Below, piece by piece: positions 25,710 through 34,737 of a DNA stretch of 64,000 bases. Position 1 is the first letter of the stretch; each line of letters starts with the position of its first letter. Location of the stretch: assembly GCF_947502895.1 (NCBI RefSeq), contig NZ_CANNBM010000002.1, positions 434,001-498,000 on the forward strand. Direction: 5' to 3'. Made by a program: the position numbers and the translations under genes. The notes beneath the pieces were generated by a model. The model was not told the origin of the DNA and searched no databases. It saw only the letters and a program-made list of their open reading frames with translations. Origin of the DNA: an uncultured Sulfitobacter sp. (GTDB lineage Bacteria > Pseudomonadota > Alphaproteobacteria > Rhodobacterales > Rhodobacteraceae).

Positions 25710-26137
25710 GCAGCAGGGCGATTCTTTTCAGCCGTTCTTTGGAAATCCTCAACCAGTTCCAGCAGCTTTTCCAAGCGAAGCGGTTTGTCGCAAAAGCTAT
25801 GCACATTGGGGTCTGCCTCTGCACGGGCATGATCAGCCTCAAGAAGTGAAGTGGACAGCATTACGATAATGAGTTGGGCAGCCGGATCGATATGCAGTCG
25901 GGCATAATGCTCCAAAAACTCAAAACCGCCCATCCCGGGCATGTTGATATCCAGAAATATAAGTTCCGGCAGTGGACGACCCGCCGCGATGTCTGCACGC
26001 AAGATCTGCAATGCTTCCCCCCCGTCCGTGGCAACATCAATCTGCCGCGCCCTCTTGGAACGCTCGATAACGCGCCGGTGCAGCATATTGGTTACCGCAT
26101 CATCGTCCACAAGCAATATACGCTCTAACGGATTCAT
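25706..26137 (-). CDS. Single-domain response regulator
   Basis: This 143-residue protein is a receiver domain only. The acidic pocket is VDDD (10-13), the phospho-acceptor is D63 in FLDINMPGM, T/S lies in MLSTS, and the conserved lysine is K118 in FCDKPL. There is no DNA-binding or enzymatic output, so it resembles the Rcp1/CheY-like partners of phytochrome-type kinases and probably works by protein contact or as a phosphorelay intermediate. AGGAGG precedes the ATG, and the start overlaps the kinase stop (ATGA), showing that the two genes are coupled. Confidence 0.9.
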   Translation of the reverse strand: MNPLERILLVDDDAVTNMLHRRVIERSKRARQIDVATDGGEALQILRADIAAGRPLPELIFLDINMPGMGGFEFLEHYARLHIDPAAQLIIVMLSTSLLEADHARAEADPNVHSFCDKPLRLEKLLELVEDFQRTAEKNRPAA

Positions 26138-27411
26138 GCCGCGACCTCCTCTTTCGGGAAATGGATTGTGAAGGCAGCCCATTCGCCGCGCGTTCCTTCG
26201 GCAGTGATCTTACCGCCGCAGCGATGCAGCATACGCTGCGCGCAGTAGAGAGAAATACCACCACCAGCAGGCTCTTTCTGCCCCCGTTGAAACAAGCCAA
26301 AGACTGTCGGGATATCCCTTACACTGTCGATGCCAAGTCCGTTATCTGCAACCCTCAGCCAGACCTGCCCGTCCTCAATGCCGCAGGACACATTAATTTG
26401 GAGTTTGCGCTGTGGATGCGCGTATTTCACCGAATTATCCAGAACCGCTGCGAGGATTGCCTCTAGCTCGACACCCGAAAATCTGACCTTGAAGTCATTT
26501 TCTATGTTAATGACAATAGGGAACACATTGCCACCGATCGTCGGATAGACAACATCAACAACGCTCTGCACAGCAGCCCGCAGGTCAAGCCGAAACTGGG
26601 GAGGGGCATCCCCCAGACGGATCTGGGAGACAAGGACCAGCCCCTGAACTTTTGCATTAAGCTGCTCAGAACACTCGCGAACCCACCTAACCTGTTCAGC
26701 CTGTTCCGCAGTCAGTGTATCGGCAGCATCGCATAGCATCAGACCAAGACGATTGAGGTTATTGAGCGGGACCTTTAAATCATGTGTCGCGATGTAAGTC
26801 AGCTGCTCCAACTCATCCACCGCGTCTTGCAATTCCAGCGTGCGCGCGCAAATCCGCTCCTCAAGTTCCGCATTGAGCGTTGCAAGATCCTTTGTCCGCG
26901 CAGAGACTTTTTCTTCCAGACTGGCGTTCATCTCCAGCAGCCTGAACTCGGCCTCTTTTTCGACCGTGATGTCGCTGGCACATCCAATATGGCGCACCAC
27001 CCGCCCGTCCGCCGCGCGGTCAAACACAGCATCCACCGACCGAAGCCAACGCAATGTACCCTCTTTGGTGATGACCCGATATTCCAGTGTCGCCTCTTCG
27101 TCATCGGCCAGCGCCATTATCGACGCCATATGCGCCCCCAGAGACGGAAAATCGTCAGGGTGAACGATCTGGCTGAACAAATCAGCGCCAAACGCGCGGA
27201 TTTCATCGGGGGAATAACCCAACTGCTCTGCAACCGAGCGGTTGGAATAATCATTCGCAAAGCTGTCGTGGTTAAACACATAAACAAAGCCCGGCATGAG
27301 CCCAACCACAAGATCAACTGATGGCAGACAGCTCGGCTCGTTCTCCCGCACTAAGGGCAGCACATTTGCGCCCTCATGGCGGCTGAGTGATCTGGCTTTG
27401 GTCACAAGCAC
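26134..27411 (-). CDS. PAS-domain sensor histidine kinase
   Basis: This protein of about 425 residues has no membrane span, so it is cytoplasmic. A PAS/PAC domain at about 31-150 (GYSPDEIRAFGADLFSQIVH; GTLRWLRSVDAVFD) is followed by a coiled coil (155-205) and a dimerisation helix with H210 in YIATHDLKVPLNNL. The ATPase domain has an N-box with N326 in LDNSVKYAHP, G1 DNGLGI (356-361) and G2 GGGISL. The H-box type is that of HisKA kinases related to bacteriophytochromes. The start is GTG at 27411 or 27405 after AGGGGG. It is coupled to the receiver-only regulator downstream. No chromophore cysteine or haem motif stands out, so the signal is unknown. Confidence 0.88.
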   Translation of the reverse strand: MLVTKARSLSRHEGANVLPLVRENEPSCLPSVDLVVGLMPGFVYVFNHDSFANDYSNRSVAEQLGYSPDEIRAFGADLFSQIVHPDDFPSLGAHMASIMALADDEEATLEYRVITKEGTLRWLRSVDAVFDRAADGRVVRHIGCASDITVEKEAEFRLLEMNASLEEKVSARTKDLATLNAELEERICARTLELQDAVDELEQLTYIATHDLKVPLNNLNRLGLMLCDAADTLTAEQAEQVRWVRECSEQLNAKVQGLVLVSQIRLGDAPPQFRLDLRAAVQSVVDVVYPTIGGNVFPIVINIENDFKVRFSGVELEAILAAVLDNSVKYAHPQRKLQINVSCGIEDGQVWLRVADNGLGIDSVRDIPTVFGLFQRGQKEPAGGGISLYCAQRMLHRCGGKITAEGTRGEWAAFTIHFPKEEVAA

Positions 27412-27698
27412 CCCCTAGTTCTCGACAAAAGGAACCATTGCCCAATTTCATTACCAGCATGTTAACTTTCCCCAACAGAAAGGTGCTGGAATAGATCAAA
27501 TGTCTTGCAGATTTACACTGGTATGATTTGGCCCATACAGAGCTCCATTTATGTGGCCATACACTTGAAAATACTTCTACCTGCGACCAACGCGCCCATT
27601 GCCCTGATGCCAAGTTGAATCTAAAAGAGCCGCAAGACCGCAGTGCGTTTTGCCAACAGGCGCACCTGTATTTCAATATCAAGCCAAGGAGGCACCGC

Positions 27699-29441
27699 AT
27701 GGCAGACGCAGCCATTAACGGCCATGACCATGAAGATGAGCGCGGGTTTTTCACGCGCTGGTTCATGTCCACAAACCACAAAGACATCGGTATTCTATAT
27801 CTGATCGTCTCCGCTTTTGTCGGATTTATCTCTGTCGCATTCACGATCTACATGCGTCTTGAGCTGATGAACCCCGGCGTTCAGTACATGTGTATGGAAG
27901 GCGCGCGCTTCGTCGCCGATTCTTCTGCGACGTGTACGCCCAACGGGCACCTTTGGAATGTTCTGATCACCGGTCACGGCATTCTTATGATGTTCTTTGT
28001 CGTTATTCCTGCTCTGTTTGGCGGTTTCGGCAACTATTTCATGCCTTTGCAGATCGGCGCGCCAGACATGGCGTTCCCGCGGATGAACAACCTGTCCTTC
28101 TGGCTTTATGTTGCAGGTACGTCTCTGGCGATCTGCTCCGTGCTGCTTCCTGGCGGTAACGGTCAGTCCGGCTCTGGCGTAGGCTGGGTATTGTATCCGC
28201 CGCTGTCGGTAAAAGAGGGCGGCATGTCGATGGATTTCGCGATTTTCGCGGTTCACGTCTCGGGCGCTTCCTCCATCCTCGGTGCGATCAACATGATCAC
28301 AACCTTCCTGAACATGCGTGCCCCTGGCATGACATTGTTCAAAGTTCCGCTGTTTTCCTGGTCGATCTTCGTCACCAGCTGGCTGATTCTGTTGTCCCTG
28401 CCCGTCTTGGCTGGTGCGATTACCATGCTGCTGATGGACCGTAACTTCGGGTTTGCATTCTTTGACCCTGCAGGCGGCGGTGATCCGGTTCTGTACCAGC
28501 ACATTCTGTGGTTCTTCGGACACCCGGAAGTGTATATCATCATCTTACCAGGCTTTGGCATCATCTCCCACGTTATTGCGACGTTTGCGCGCAAACCTGT
28601 CTTTGGCTATCTGCCAATGGTTTGGGCCATCATCGCGATCGGTGCGTTGGGTTTTGTTGTCTGGGCACACCACATGTACACAGTTGGTATGTCATTGAAC
28701 CAGCAGGCCTACTTCATGCTGGCGACCATGGTGATCGCGGTGCCGACAGGCGTCAAAGTCTTCTCGTGGATTGCAACGATGTGGGGCGGCTCTGTTTCGT
28801 TTGAAACACCGATGCTCTGGGCCTTCGGCTTCCTGTTTCTGTTCACCGTTGGTGGCGTGACCGGCATCGTATTGTCACAAGCAGCTGTCGACCGCTATTA
28901 CCACGATACATACTACGTGGTTGCGCACTTCCACTATGTGATGTCGTTGGGTGCTGTGTTCACAATCTTTGCGGGCATCTACTTCTACCTGCCCAAGATG
29001 ACTGGCCGCATGTACCCTGAGTGGGCTGGCAAACTGCACTTCTGGACCATGTTCATCGGTGCAAACCTGACCTTCTTCCCACAGCACTTCCTGGGTCGTC
29101 AGGGTATGCCACGTCGCTACATAGACTATCCTGATGCTTTCGCATACTGGAACTGGTGGTCTAGCCTTGGTGCGTTCCTGTCCTTCGGCTCCTTCATCTT
29201 CTTCTTTGGGGTGATGGCATGGACACTGACACGCGGCGCGCGTGTTACAGCGAACAACCCATGGAACGAGTTTGCTGACACGCTGGAATGGACACTTCCA
29301 TCCCCGCCACCAGAGCATACCTTCGAGCAGCTGCCAAAGCAGTCGGATTGGGACAAGTCCCATCGCTACCCTGACAGCATCGAAGAATGGGCTGGCAACG
29401 ATCATCCTCGGGATGCGCAGTACGAGCCGAATAAAGGCTGA
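27699..29441 (+). CDS. ctaD: Cytochrome c oxidase subunit I (aa3 type)
   Basis: This 580-residue integral membrane catalytic subunit of terminal oxidase reduces O2 and pumps protons. Haem and copper ligands are visible: His in ITGHGILMMFF (haem a), HPEVYIIILPGFG with the Cu-B His and the cross-linked Tyr, AHHMYTVG (Cu-B pair) and VAHFHYVMSLGA (both haems). The D-channel NHKDIGILY entry and GNYFMPLQIGAPDMAFPR are present. Twelve membrane spans are expected. AAGGAGGCACCGC precedes the ATG; an in-frame extension upstream has no ribosome-binding site and was rejected. Other oxidase subunits are not adjacent, as is common for ctaD in this group. Confidence 0.97.
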   Translation: MADAAINGHDHEDERGFFTRWFMSTNHKDIGILYLIVSAFVGFISVAFTIYMRLELMNPGVQYMCMEGARFVADSSATCTPNGHLWNVLITGHGILMMFFVVIPALFGGFGNYFMPLQIGAPDMAFPRMNNLSFWLYVAGTSLAICSVLLPGGNGQSGSGVGWVLYPPLSVKEGGMSMDFAIFAVHVSGASSILGAINMITTFLNMRAPGMTLFKVPLFSWSIFVTSWLILLSLPVLAGAITMLLMDRNFGFAFFDPAGGGDPVLYQHILWFFGHPEVYIIILPGFGIISHVIATFARKPVFGYLPMVWAIIAIGALGFVVWAHHMYTVGMSLNQQAYFMLATMVIAVPTGVKVFSWIATMWGGSVSFETPMLWAFGFLFLFTVGGVTGIVLSQAAVDRYYHDTYYVVAHFHYVMSLGAVFTIFAGIYFYLPKMTGRMYPEWAGKLHFWTMFIGANLTFFPQHFLGRQGMPRRYIDYPDAFAYWNWWSSLGAFLSFGSFIFFFGVMAWTLTRGARVTANNPWNEFADTLEWTLPSPPPEHTFEQLPKQSDWDKSHRYPDSIEEWAGNDHPRDAQYEPNKG

Positions 29442-29464
29442 GGCTGACACATAAAACAAAGCGA

Positions 29465-29493
29465 GGGCTCCAACGGCGGTTGGGGCCCTTTTT
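29465..29493 (+). terminator. Terminator of ctaD
   Basis: GGGCTCCAAC (29465-29474) pairs with GTTGGGGCCC (29479-29488) through one G-T wobble around a 4-base loop and is followed by TTTTT, a canonical rho-independent terminator 23 bases after the stop codon. Confidence 0.9.
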
Positions 29494-29641
29494 GGTTATT
29501 TGGTCAAATTTCGGCGTGCAGTGTATGCAGCCTGAACTGAATTGAGTTTATGGGTGAAATAGGCCGCAGTGTCTGGCCAAGGGTCCCTGCCCGATCAGTT
29601 TGCCGCATTGATCTGACCTACAGAGACGCTAAAACACTACC

Positions 29642-30124
29642 ATGCCTTATGAATGGACCTCACCGCCGCATACGACCCCGCAGAGAATGCGACTGTGGCC
29701 GCATAATTCGCTGCCCGCGCGGGGCATGGCCGCCTTTGTGCTTACCACTTTCACGCTGATCTCGATCCCCGTACTTCCTCTGCTCGGTTCTCCAATCCTT
29801 TGGGGAATGTTGCCGTTTACACTGGCGGCAGTCTGGGGGATTTTTTGGGCGCTACAGCGCAATCACAAAGCGCGACAAATCGAAGAAGAGCTTGTGCTGG
29901 GTGAGACGATTGCCCACCTCAAAAGAACCAACCCGAAAGGGGATGTCCAAGAGTGGGACTGTGATCGTTATTGGACCCAAGTTACCAAATATGATGACGA
30001 GGGGCCTGTACCCCACTACGTAACCCTTCGCGGCAAAGGCCGCGAAGTCGAGATCGGGTCATTTCTGAGCGAGGAAGAGCGGATCGCGCTTTATGACGAC
30101 TTGCAGCGCGCCTTGCGGCGATAG
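29642..30124 (+). CDS. DUF2244 membrane protein
   Basis: This 160-residue protein has the DUF2244 layout: an N-terminal PHNSLPARG motif, two closely spaced membrane spans (about 28-70), then a soluble part with RNHKARQIEEELVLGETIAH and a closing GREVEIGSFLSEEERIALYD. The family is widespread in alphaproteobacteria, often near cytochrome oxidase genes, but its function is unknown. Here it follows ctaD by 200 bases past a terminator, so it has its own promoter. It is convergent with the YqeY-like gene, with three bases between stops. Confidence 0.82.
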   Translation: MPYEWTSPPHTTPQRMRLWPHNSLPARGMAAFVLTTFTLISIPVLPLLGSPILWGMLPFTLAAVWGIFWALQRNHKARQIEEELVLGETIAHLKRTNPKGDVQEWDCDRYWTQVTKYDDEGPVPHYVTLRGKGREVEIGSFLSEEERIALYDDLQRALRR

Positions 30125-30127
30125 AGC

Positions 30128-30589
30128 CTAGTTCGACAGCCGTTCTTTCAGCATCGGGCCTACACGTCCAAAATCCATCTGGCCCGTGTATTTTGCCTTT
30201 AACACTCCCATGACCTTGCCCATGTCACGGATAGAGCTGGCGCCCGTTTCTGTTACTGCTGCATCCACAGCCGCTTCTGTCTCGGCTGCGTCCAACTGAC
30301 GGGGCAGGAACTCTTCGATCACAAGAATTTCAGAGCGTTCCCGCTCTGCCAGATCAAGACGGCCACCCTCTTCGTAGGCACGCGCAGATTCGATCCTCTG
30401 TTTTGCCATTTTCCCCAAAATCGCAAGAACTTCGCTCTCGCCGACACCGTCTTCGTTGCCTTCGGCACGCGCAGCTATGTCTTTGTCTTTGATCGCCGCA
30501 TTTACCAGCCGTAAGGTAGACAAGCGGTCAGCCGCTTTGTCTTTCATGGCTTGTTTCAGAGCAGCACTGATGCGGGTACGAAGGTCCAT
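30128..30589 (-). CDS. GatB/YqeY domain protein
   Basis: This 153-residue protein is a stand-alone YqeY domain. Typical segments are MDLRTRISAALKQAMKDKAA, TLRLVNAAIKDKDI, AILGKMAKQRIESA and the C-terminal MGKVMGVLKAKYTGQMDFGR. The same fold forms the tRNA-binding tail of GatB, but free YqeY proteins have no proven amidotransferase role; tRNA association is inferred. It is divergent from carA, as in many alphaproteobacteria. Confidence 0.88.
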   Translation of the reverse strand: MDLRTRISAALKQAMKDKAADRLSTLRLVNAAIKDKDIAARAEGNEDGVGESEVLAILGKMAKQRIESARAYEEGGRLDLAERERSEILVIEEFLPRQLDAAETEAAVDAAVTETGASSIRDMGKVMGVLKAKYTGQMDFGRVGPMLKERLSN

Positions 30590-30713
30590 GGGACGCCTTT
30601 ACATATGATCATTACAAGAGCAGCGACACTACCCAATCGCTGCCCCACATGCAATGCACGCCAGCCCTCTCTATCTATCTGATATACATACATTATTCAT
30701 TTTTCGGCCAATC

Positions 30714-30740
30714 TTGACGCTCTGCAGTGACCGCTATAGG
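30714..30740 (+). promoter_or_regulatory. Possible promoter of carA
   Basis: TTGACG (30714-30719) and TATAGG (30735-30740) resemble housekeeping -35 and -10 boxes, 91 bases before the carA start, but the 15-base spacer is short. A similar TTGACC and CATAGT pair with the same spacing stands before glyQ, which adds some weight. Confidence 0.4.
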
Positions 30741-30830
30741 TTGCACACGTTTGCCACGCGGGGGTTGCCACGCGCCGCGCTGGTTCCGAAGCTCTGCGCC
30801 AGCTTCATTCTATGCAAAAGGATCTGCTCA

Positions 30831-32003
30831 ATGTCCACCGCTGCACCTACTCGCCCGACTGCCTGCCTAGCCCTTGCTGATGGTTCAGTCTTTTACGGAA
30901 GCGGTTTTGGAGCGACAGGTCAGACGGTCGCCGAGATGTGTTTCAACACTGCGATGACGGGCTATCAGGAGATTATGACCGATCCTTCCTATGCAGGGCA
31001 GATCGTGACATTTACCTTTCCGCACATCGGCAATACCGGCACCAACCCCGAAGACGACGAAACCGCCGATCCTGTGGCCGCTGGCATGGTCGTGAAGTGG
31101 ATGCCAACCGAGCCGAGTAACTGGCGTGCCACACAACATCTGTCTGACTGGCTGGCTGCACGGGGCCGCATCGCGATAGGCGGGATTGATACGCGGCGCC
31201 TGACACGCGCAATACGCCAACAAGGCGCGCCGCATGCCGCCCTCGCCCACAATCCAGATGGTGAGTTTGACGTAGCCGCACTTGTTGCTGCTGCACGTGA
31301 TTTTGCCGGATTGGAAGGTATGGATTTGGCAAAAGATGTGACCTGCGCTCAGTCCTATCGCTGGAACGAAAAGCGGTGGGCATGGCCGGACGGATACGCA
31401 CCACAGAAAGACCCAAAGCACAAAGTCGTTGCCGTTGATTATGGCGCCAAGCGCAATATCCTGCGCTGCCTTGCATCTGCGGGCTGCGATGTGACTGTAC
31501 TGCCTGCGAGCGCCACATATGACGATGTGATGGCGCACAATCCTGATGGTGTTTTTCTGTCCAACGGCCCCGGTGATCCTGCTGCTACCGGTGAATACGC
31601 TGTTCCAATGATCCAAGACATACTCGGCAAGACCGAACTGCCGGTTTTTGGCATCTGTCTGGGGCACCAGATGTTGGCGCTGGCGCTTGGTGGCCGTACC
31701 GTCAAGATGAGCCACGGGCACCACGGAGCCAACCATCCTGTAAAAGACAACGATACAGGCAAGGTCGAGATTACGTCGATGAACCACGGCTTTGCCGTTG
31801 ACGGGCAGTCCCTTCCAGACGGTGTGATCGAAACCCATCGCTCGCTTTTTGACGGCTCAAACTGCGGTATCCGCATGGAGGGGCGTCCCGTCTATTCCGT
31901 TCAGCACCATCCAGAGGCGTCGCCAGGGCCACAAGACAGCTATTATTTGTTCGAACGTTTTGCGCAAGCCATGGCTGTTCGGGCTGAAAAGGCACCAGTG
32001 TAA
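30831..32003 (+). CDS. carA: Carbamoyl-phosphate synthase small subunit
   Basis: This 390-residue glutaminase subunit delivers ammonia to CarB for carbamoyl phosphate, used in arginine and pyrimidine synthesis. The N-terminal domain has the signature GYQEIMTDPSYAGQIVTFT and HIGNTGTNPED. The class I amidotransferase domain has FGICLGHQMLALALGG with the catalytic Cys and the His-Glu pair in VQHHPEASPGP. AAAAGGATCTGCTC precedes the ATG. carB is not in the window, so the two subunits are unlinked here. A longer in-frame start extending into the upstream promoter region was rejected. Confidence 0.96.
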   Translation: MSTAAPTRPTACLALADGSVFYGSGFGATGQTVAEMCFNTAMTGYQEIMTDPSYAGQIVTFTFPHIGNTGTNPEDDETADPVAAGMVVKWMPTEPSNWRATQHLSDWLAARGRIAIGGIDTRRLTRAIRQQGAPHAALAHNPDGEFDVAALVAAARDFAGLEGMDLAKDVTCAQSYRWNEKRWAWPDGYAPQKDPKHKVVAVDYGAKRNILRCLASAGCDVTVLPASATYDDVMAHNPDGVFLSNGPGDPAATGEYAVPMIQDILGKTELPVFGICLGHQMLALALGGRTVKMSHGHHGANHPVKDNDTGKVEITSMNHGFAVDGQSLPDGVIETHRSLFDGSNCGIRMEGRPVYSVQHHPEASPGPQDSYYLFERFAQAMAVRAEKAPV

Positions 32004-32099
32004 GAGCCACAACCGCAAGCCTGCCTACAAGTTAAGACAAAATTAATATTTGTCTGGGATCGTTCTAACTGGTTCGAAACGACTTAAGGCAGGCACGCG

Positions 32100-33977
32100 A
32101 TGAGCGACCTTTACCTGCGGCTCCCCGATCCGCAGGCGGCTACCCCTCCGACAGAGAGGCTGCCGTTAGGGCGGGTCATGGTGAACGCGGGCATCATTTC
32201 ACAGAATGACCTTGTGCATGCATTGGATTTGCAGCGGCACATTGATGCGCCCTTGGGTGAAATTCTGGTCGCTGAAGGGTTGGCGAGCACTTTTGATGTG
32301 ATGCAGATGGTTTCACGGCAGCACAATATTCCTGTCGCTGATCTGTTTGCCGACCCGCCTGACCCCGCACTTAGTGCCACACTACCCTCGCGTTTGTGTC
32401 TGACACATCGTTGTGTGCCATGGCTGAAGATCGGGGACATTCTGCTTGTCGGGACCACACACCCCGATGATTTTGAGAAATTGCGCACCTGCATGGGGGA
32501 TCATAGCCGCCGAATGCTGCCTGTTCTGGTAGAGGAACATCAAATCAGGGCGCATATCGGCACACTCTATGGCGAAGAACTGGCACAGAAGGCAGCAACG
32601 CGTGTCCCCACCGCTGCAAGTTGTCGAAGCTGGAAAGTGAATTCGCGGATGCGGCAACCCCTCGCTTGGCTCGCCTTGGGGCTGTGTTTTGCTGCTTTGG
32701 TGTTTTCGCCGCTCTGGACAATTACTCTGTTGATGCTTTTCGCGTTTATCACGCTGATGATGACAACTGTAATGAAGCTGGCTGCATTTATTGCCCAGAT
32801 CACAAAAATGTCCGCCAGTACCATCACGCAACACGATCACGGACATGCACCGTTTCCCCTGCCCAAAGTATCGGTTCTGGTACCGCTGTTGCAGGAAAAG
32901 GAAATTGCCGGAAAACTGATCCAGCGGCTTACCCGCCTTACCTACCCCAAATCACTGTTGGAAGTGGTTCTGGTGCTTGAGGCCGATGACGCCGTGACCC
33001 GTGAAACCATTGCACGCACCGAGATGCCCGGCTGGATGAGCGTTATCGAAGTGCCTTGCGCCAACAATCTGACAACGAAACCACGCGCTTTGAACTATGC
33101 ACTCGATTTTTGCCGTGGCTCGATCATCGGGGTCTGGGACGCAGAAGATGCTCCGGAACCCGACCAGATCGAAAAGGTAGTAACCCGTTTTCAGGATGCC
33201 GCCGGGAATGTGGCCTGCCTACAAGGCGTGCTGGACTACTATAACTCAAAGTCCAACTGGCTATCACGCTGTTTCGCCATTGAATACGCAACATGGTGGC
33301 GGATGATCCTGCCCGGTATTGCCCATCTGGGCTTGGTCATTCCACTGGGCGGGACAACCCTTTTTTTCCGGCGCTCTATTCTCGAAAAGCTGTCGGGATG
33401 GGATGCTCATAACGTCACAGAGGACGCCGATCTGGGCGTCAGGCTGGCACGGCATGGATACGTGACGCAGCTCATTCCAACCGTGACCTATGAAGAGGCA
33501 AACTGTCGTGCGTGGCCTTGGGTTAAACAACGCTCGCGTTGGCTCAAAGGCTTTCTAATTACGTGGCTCGTTCATATGCGGGCGCCCCGCGCGCTTTTGC
33601 GTGATCTGGGTTGGCTTCGGTTTTGGGGGGTGCAAACCCTGCTTATGGCAACATTCGCGCAGTTTGCCTGCGGGCCGCTGCTTTGGTCATTCTGGATCAC
33701 GTTGTTGGGGTTCGAGCATCCCGTCACGTTGACCTTGGGAACGACAACGTCGCTGGTGATGGCATGGCTGTTTTTTGCGGCTGTAATGATTAATATGGTA
33801 ATCTCGCTTGTGGCGGTATCAGGCAAAGAACATCGCCACTTGCTGATCTATGTTCTCACGCTGCCGCTTTATTTCCCGATGGGTGCGCTTTCGGCGTATA
33901 AGGCGCTAAAGGAAATGGTCCTTAAACCATTTTATTGGGACAAGACCCAACACGGCATCAGCTCAAGCACGGATTAA
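32100..33977 (+). CDS. Processive family-2 glycosyltransferase with MshEN-like N-terminus
   Basis: This 625-residue membrane protein begins with two MshEN-like half-repeats (LGRVMVNAGIISQNDLVHAL at 23-42; LGEILVAEGLASTFDVMQMV at 52-71) and the rest of a type II secretion ATPase N-domain to about 160. Two membrane spans (186-235) lead into a GT2 domain with the processive set: D near 296 (LEADD), DAED (347-350), TED (440-442) and QRSRW (477-481), then three or more C-terminal spans. This is the design of bacterial beta-glucan or glucomannan-type synthases that polymerise and export a chain. MshEN domains often bind c-di-GMP. The usual Arg before LG in both halves is Pro here, so ligand binding is uncertain. 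No BcsB/BcsZ-like partner is adjacent. Confidence 0.82.
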   Translation: MSDLYLRLPDPQAATPPTERLPLGRVMVNAGIISQNDLVHALDLQRHIDAPLGEILVAEGLASTFDVMQMVSRQHNIPVADLFADPPDPALSATLPSRLCLTHRCVPWLKIGDILLVGTTHPDDFEKLRTCMGDHSRRMLPVLVEEHQIRAHIGTLYGEELAQKAATRVPTAASCRSWKVNSRMRQPLAWLALGLCFAALVFSPLWTITLLMLFAFITLMMTTVMKLAAFIAQITKMSASTITQHDHGHAPFPLPKVSVLVPLLQEKEIAGKLIQRLTRLTYPKSLLEVVLVLEADDAVTRETIARTEMPGWMSVIEVPCANNLTTKPRALNYALDFCRGSIIGVWDAEDAPEPDQIEKVVTRFQDAAGNVACLQGVLDYYNSKSNWLSRCFAIEYATWWRMILPGIAHLGLVIPLGGTTLFFRRSILEKLSGWDAHNVTEDADLGVRLARHGYVTQLIPTVTYEEANCRAWPWVKQRSRWLKGFLITWLVHMRAPRALLRDLGWLRFWGVQTLLMATFAQFACGPLLWSFWITLLGFEHPVTLTLGTTTSLVMAWLFFAAVMINMVISLVAVSGKEHRHLLIYVLTLPLYFPMGALSAYKALKEMVLKPFYWDKTQHGISSSTD

Positions 33978-34639
33978 GTTTCCGCCTCGCGCAGCTCTGC
34001 CTCTTGTTTGAGGCGAGTGGTGAAGGCCACTGAAATATGCGCGCGCAACGCCGCATCAGCCGCATCACCATCGCGCGCCTCAATGGCCGCGACGATACGG
34101 TCATGCTCGCTTTGGGCGATTTCACCACGGCCTACCACCGCCAGCGATGTGGTTGCCATCAGCGCCATAGACCGGTGCACAAGGTCCAACTGCTGCACCA
34201 GAAAGCGGTTGTGCGAGGCAAGGTGGATTTGTTTATGAAAGCGTCGATTGGCACGCGCCAGTGCGGCAGGGTGATCTTTGAGTGCATTGTCCGCCTCAAC
34301 CATCTCGCGCAGCAGGCGCACCTCCTCTTCTGTCGCATTGCGGGCGGCCAGCCGTGCTGCCAACCCCTCCAGCTCTCCGCGCACGACGTACAGCTCTGCC
34401 ATCTGGTTGTGATCCAGCGAGGCAACAATCAGGCTGCGCCCGTCGCGCACCAACAGTGATTGTGTCTCCAGACGTTGCAGCGCCTCGCGGATCGGTGTGC
34501 GCGAGACGCCAAAACGCTCGGCAAGTTCGCTTTCAACCAAACGGTCGCCCGGGCGGTAAGTGCCTGTGTCAATGGCGTCCAGTATCATCGAATAGGCGTC
34601 GGTATTGCCAGGACGGCCAGCAGAAGAAACAGGGGGCAT
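33974..34639 (-). CDS. GntR-family regulator, FCD subfamily
   Basis: This 221-residue regulator has an N-terminal winged helix (residues 14-77; RPGDRLVESELAERFGVSRT, then PIREALQRLE) and the all-helical FCD effector domain, with metal-site histidines in RANRRFHKQIHLASHN and SEHDRIVAAIEARD. FCD proteins sense small organic acids and regulate catabolic genes. The 3' end overlaps the convergent glycosyltransferase by four bases. Upstream the divergent HAD gene starts 98 bases away. No catabolic operon is adjacent, so the target is unknown. Confidence 0.9.
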   Translation of the reverse strand: MPPVSSAGRPGNTDAYSMILDAIDTGTYRPGDRLVESELAERFGVSRTPIREALQRLETQSLLVRDGRSLIVASLDHNQMAELYVVRGELEGLAARLAARNATEEEVRLLREMVEADNALKDHPAALARANRRFHKQIHLASHNRFLVQQLDLVHRSMALMATTSLAVVGRGEIAQSEHDRIVAAIEARDGDAADAALRAHISVAFTTRLKQEAELREAET

Positions 34640-34737
34640 AGATAAGCCTTTTCAAATCATATCCCAACACCTTAGCGCCAGAGCGCCCGCGCGCCTACCC
34701 CCTTGCACGCACCAACGACAGCCCCTACCAAGTTGCA

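Noticed and set aside
27528..27698. In-frame upstream extension of ctaD.
   Set aside because: The chosen ATG has AAGGAGG at ideal spacing and matches the family N-terminus; the extension is not oxidase-like.
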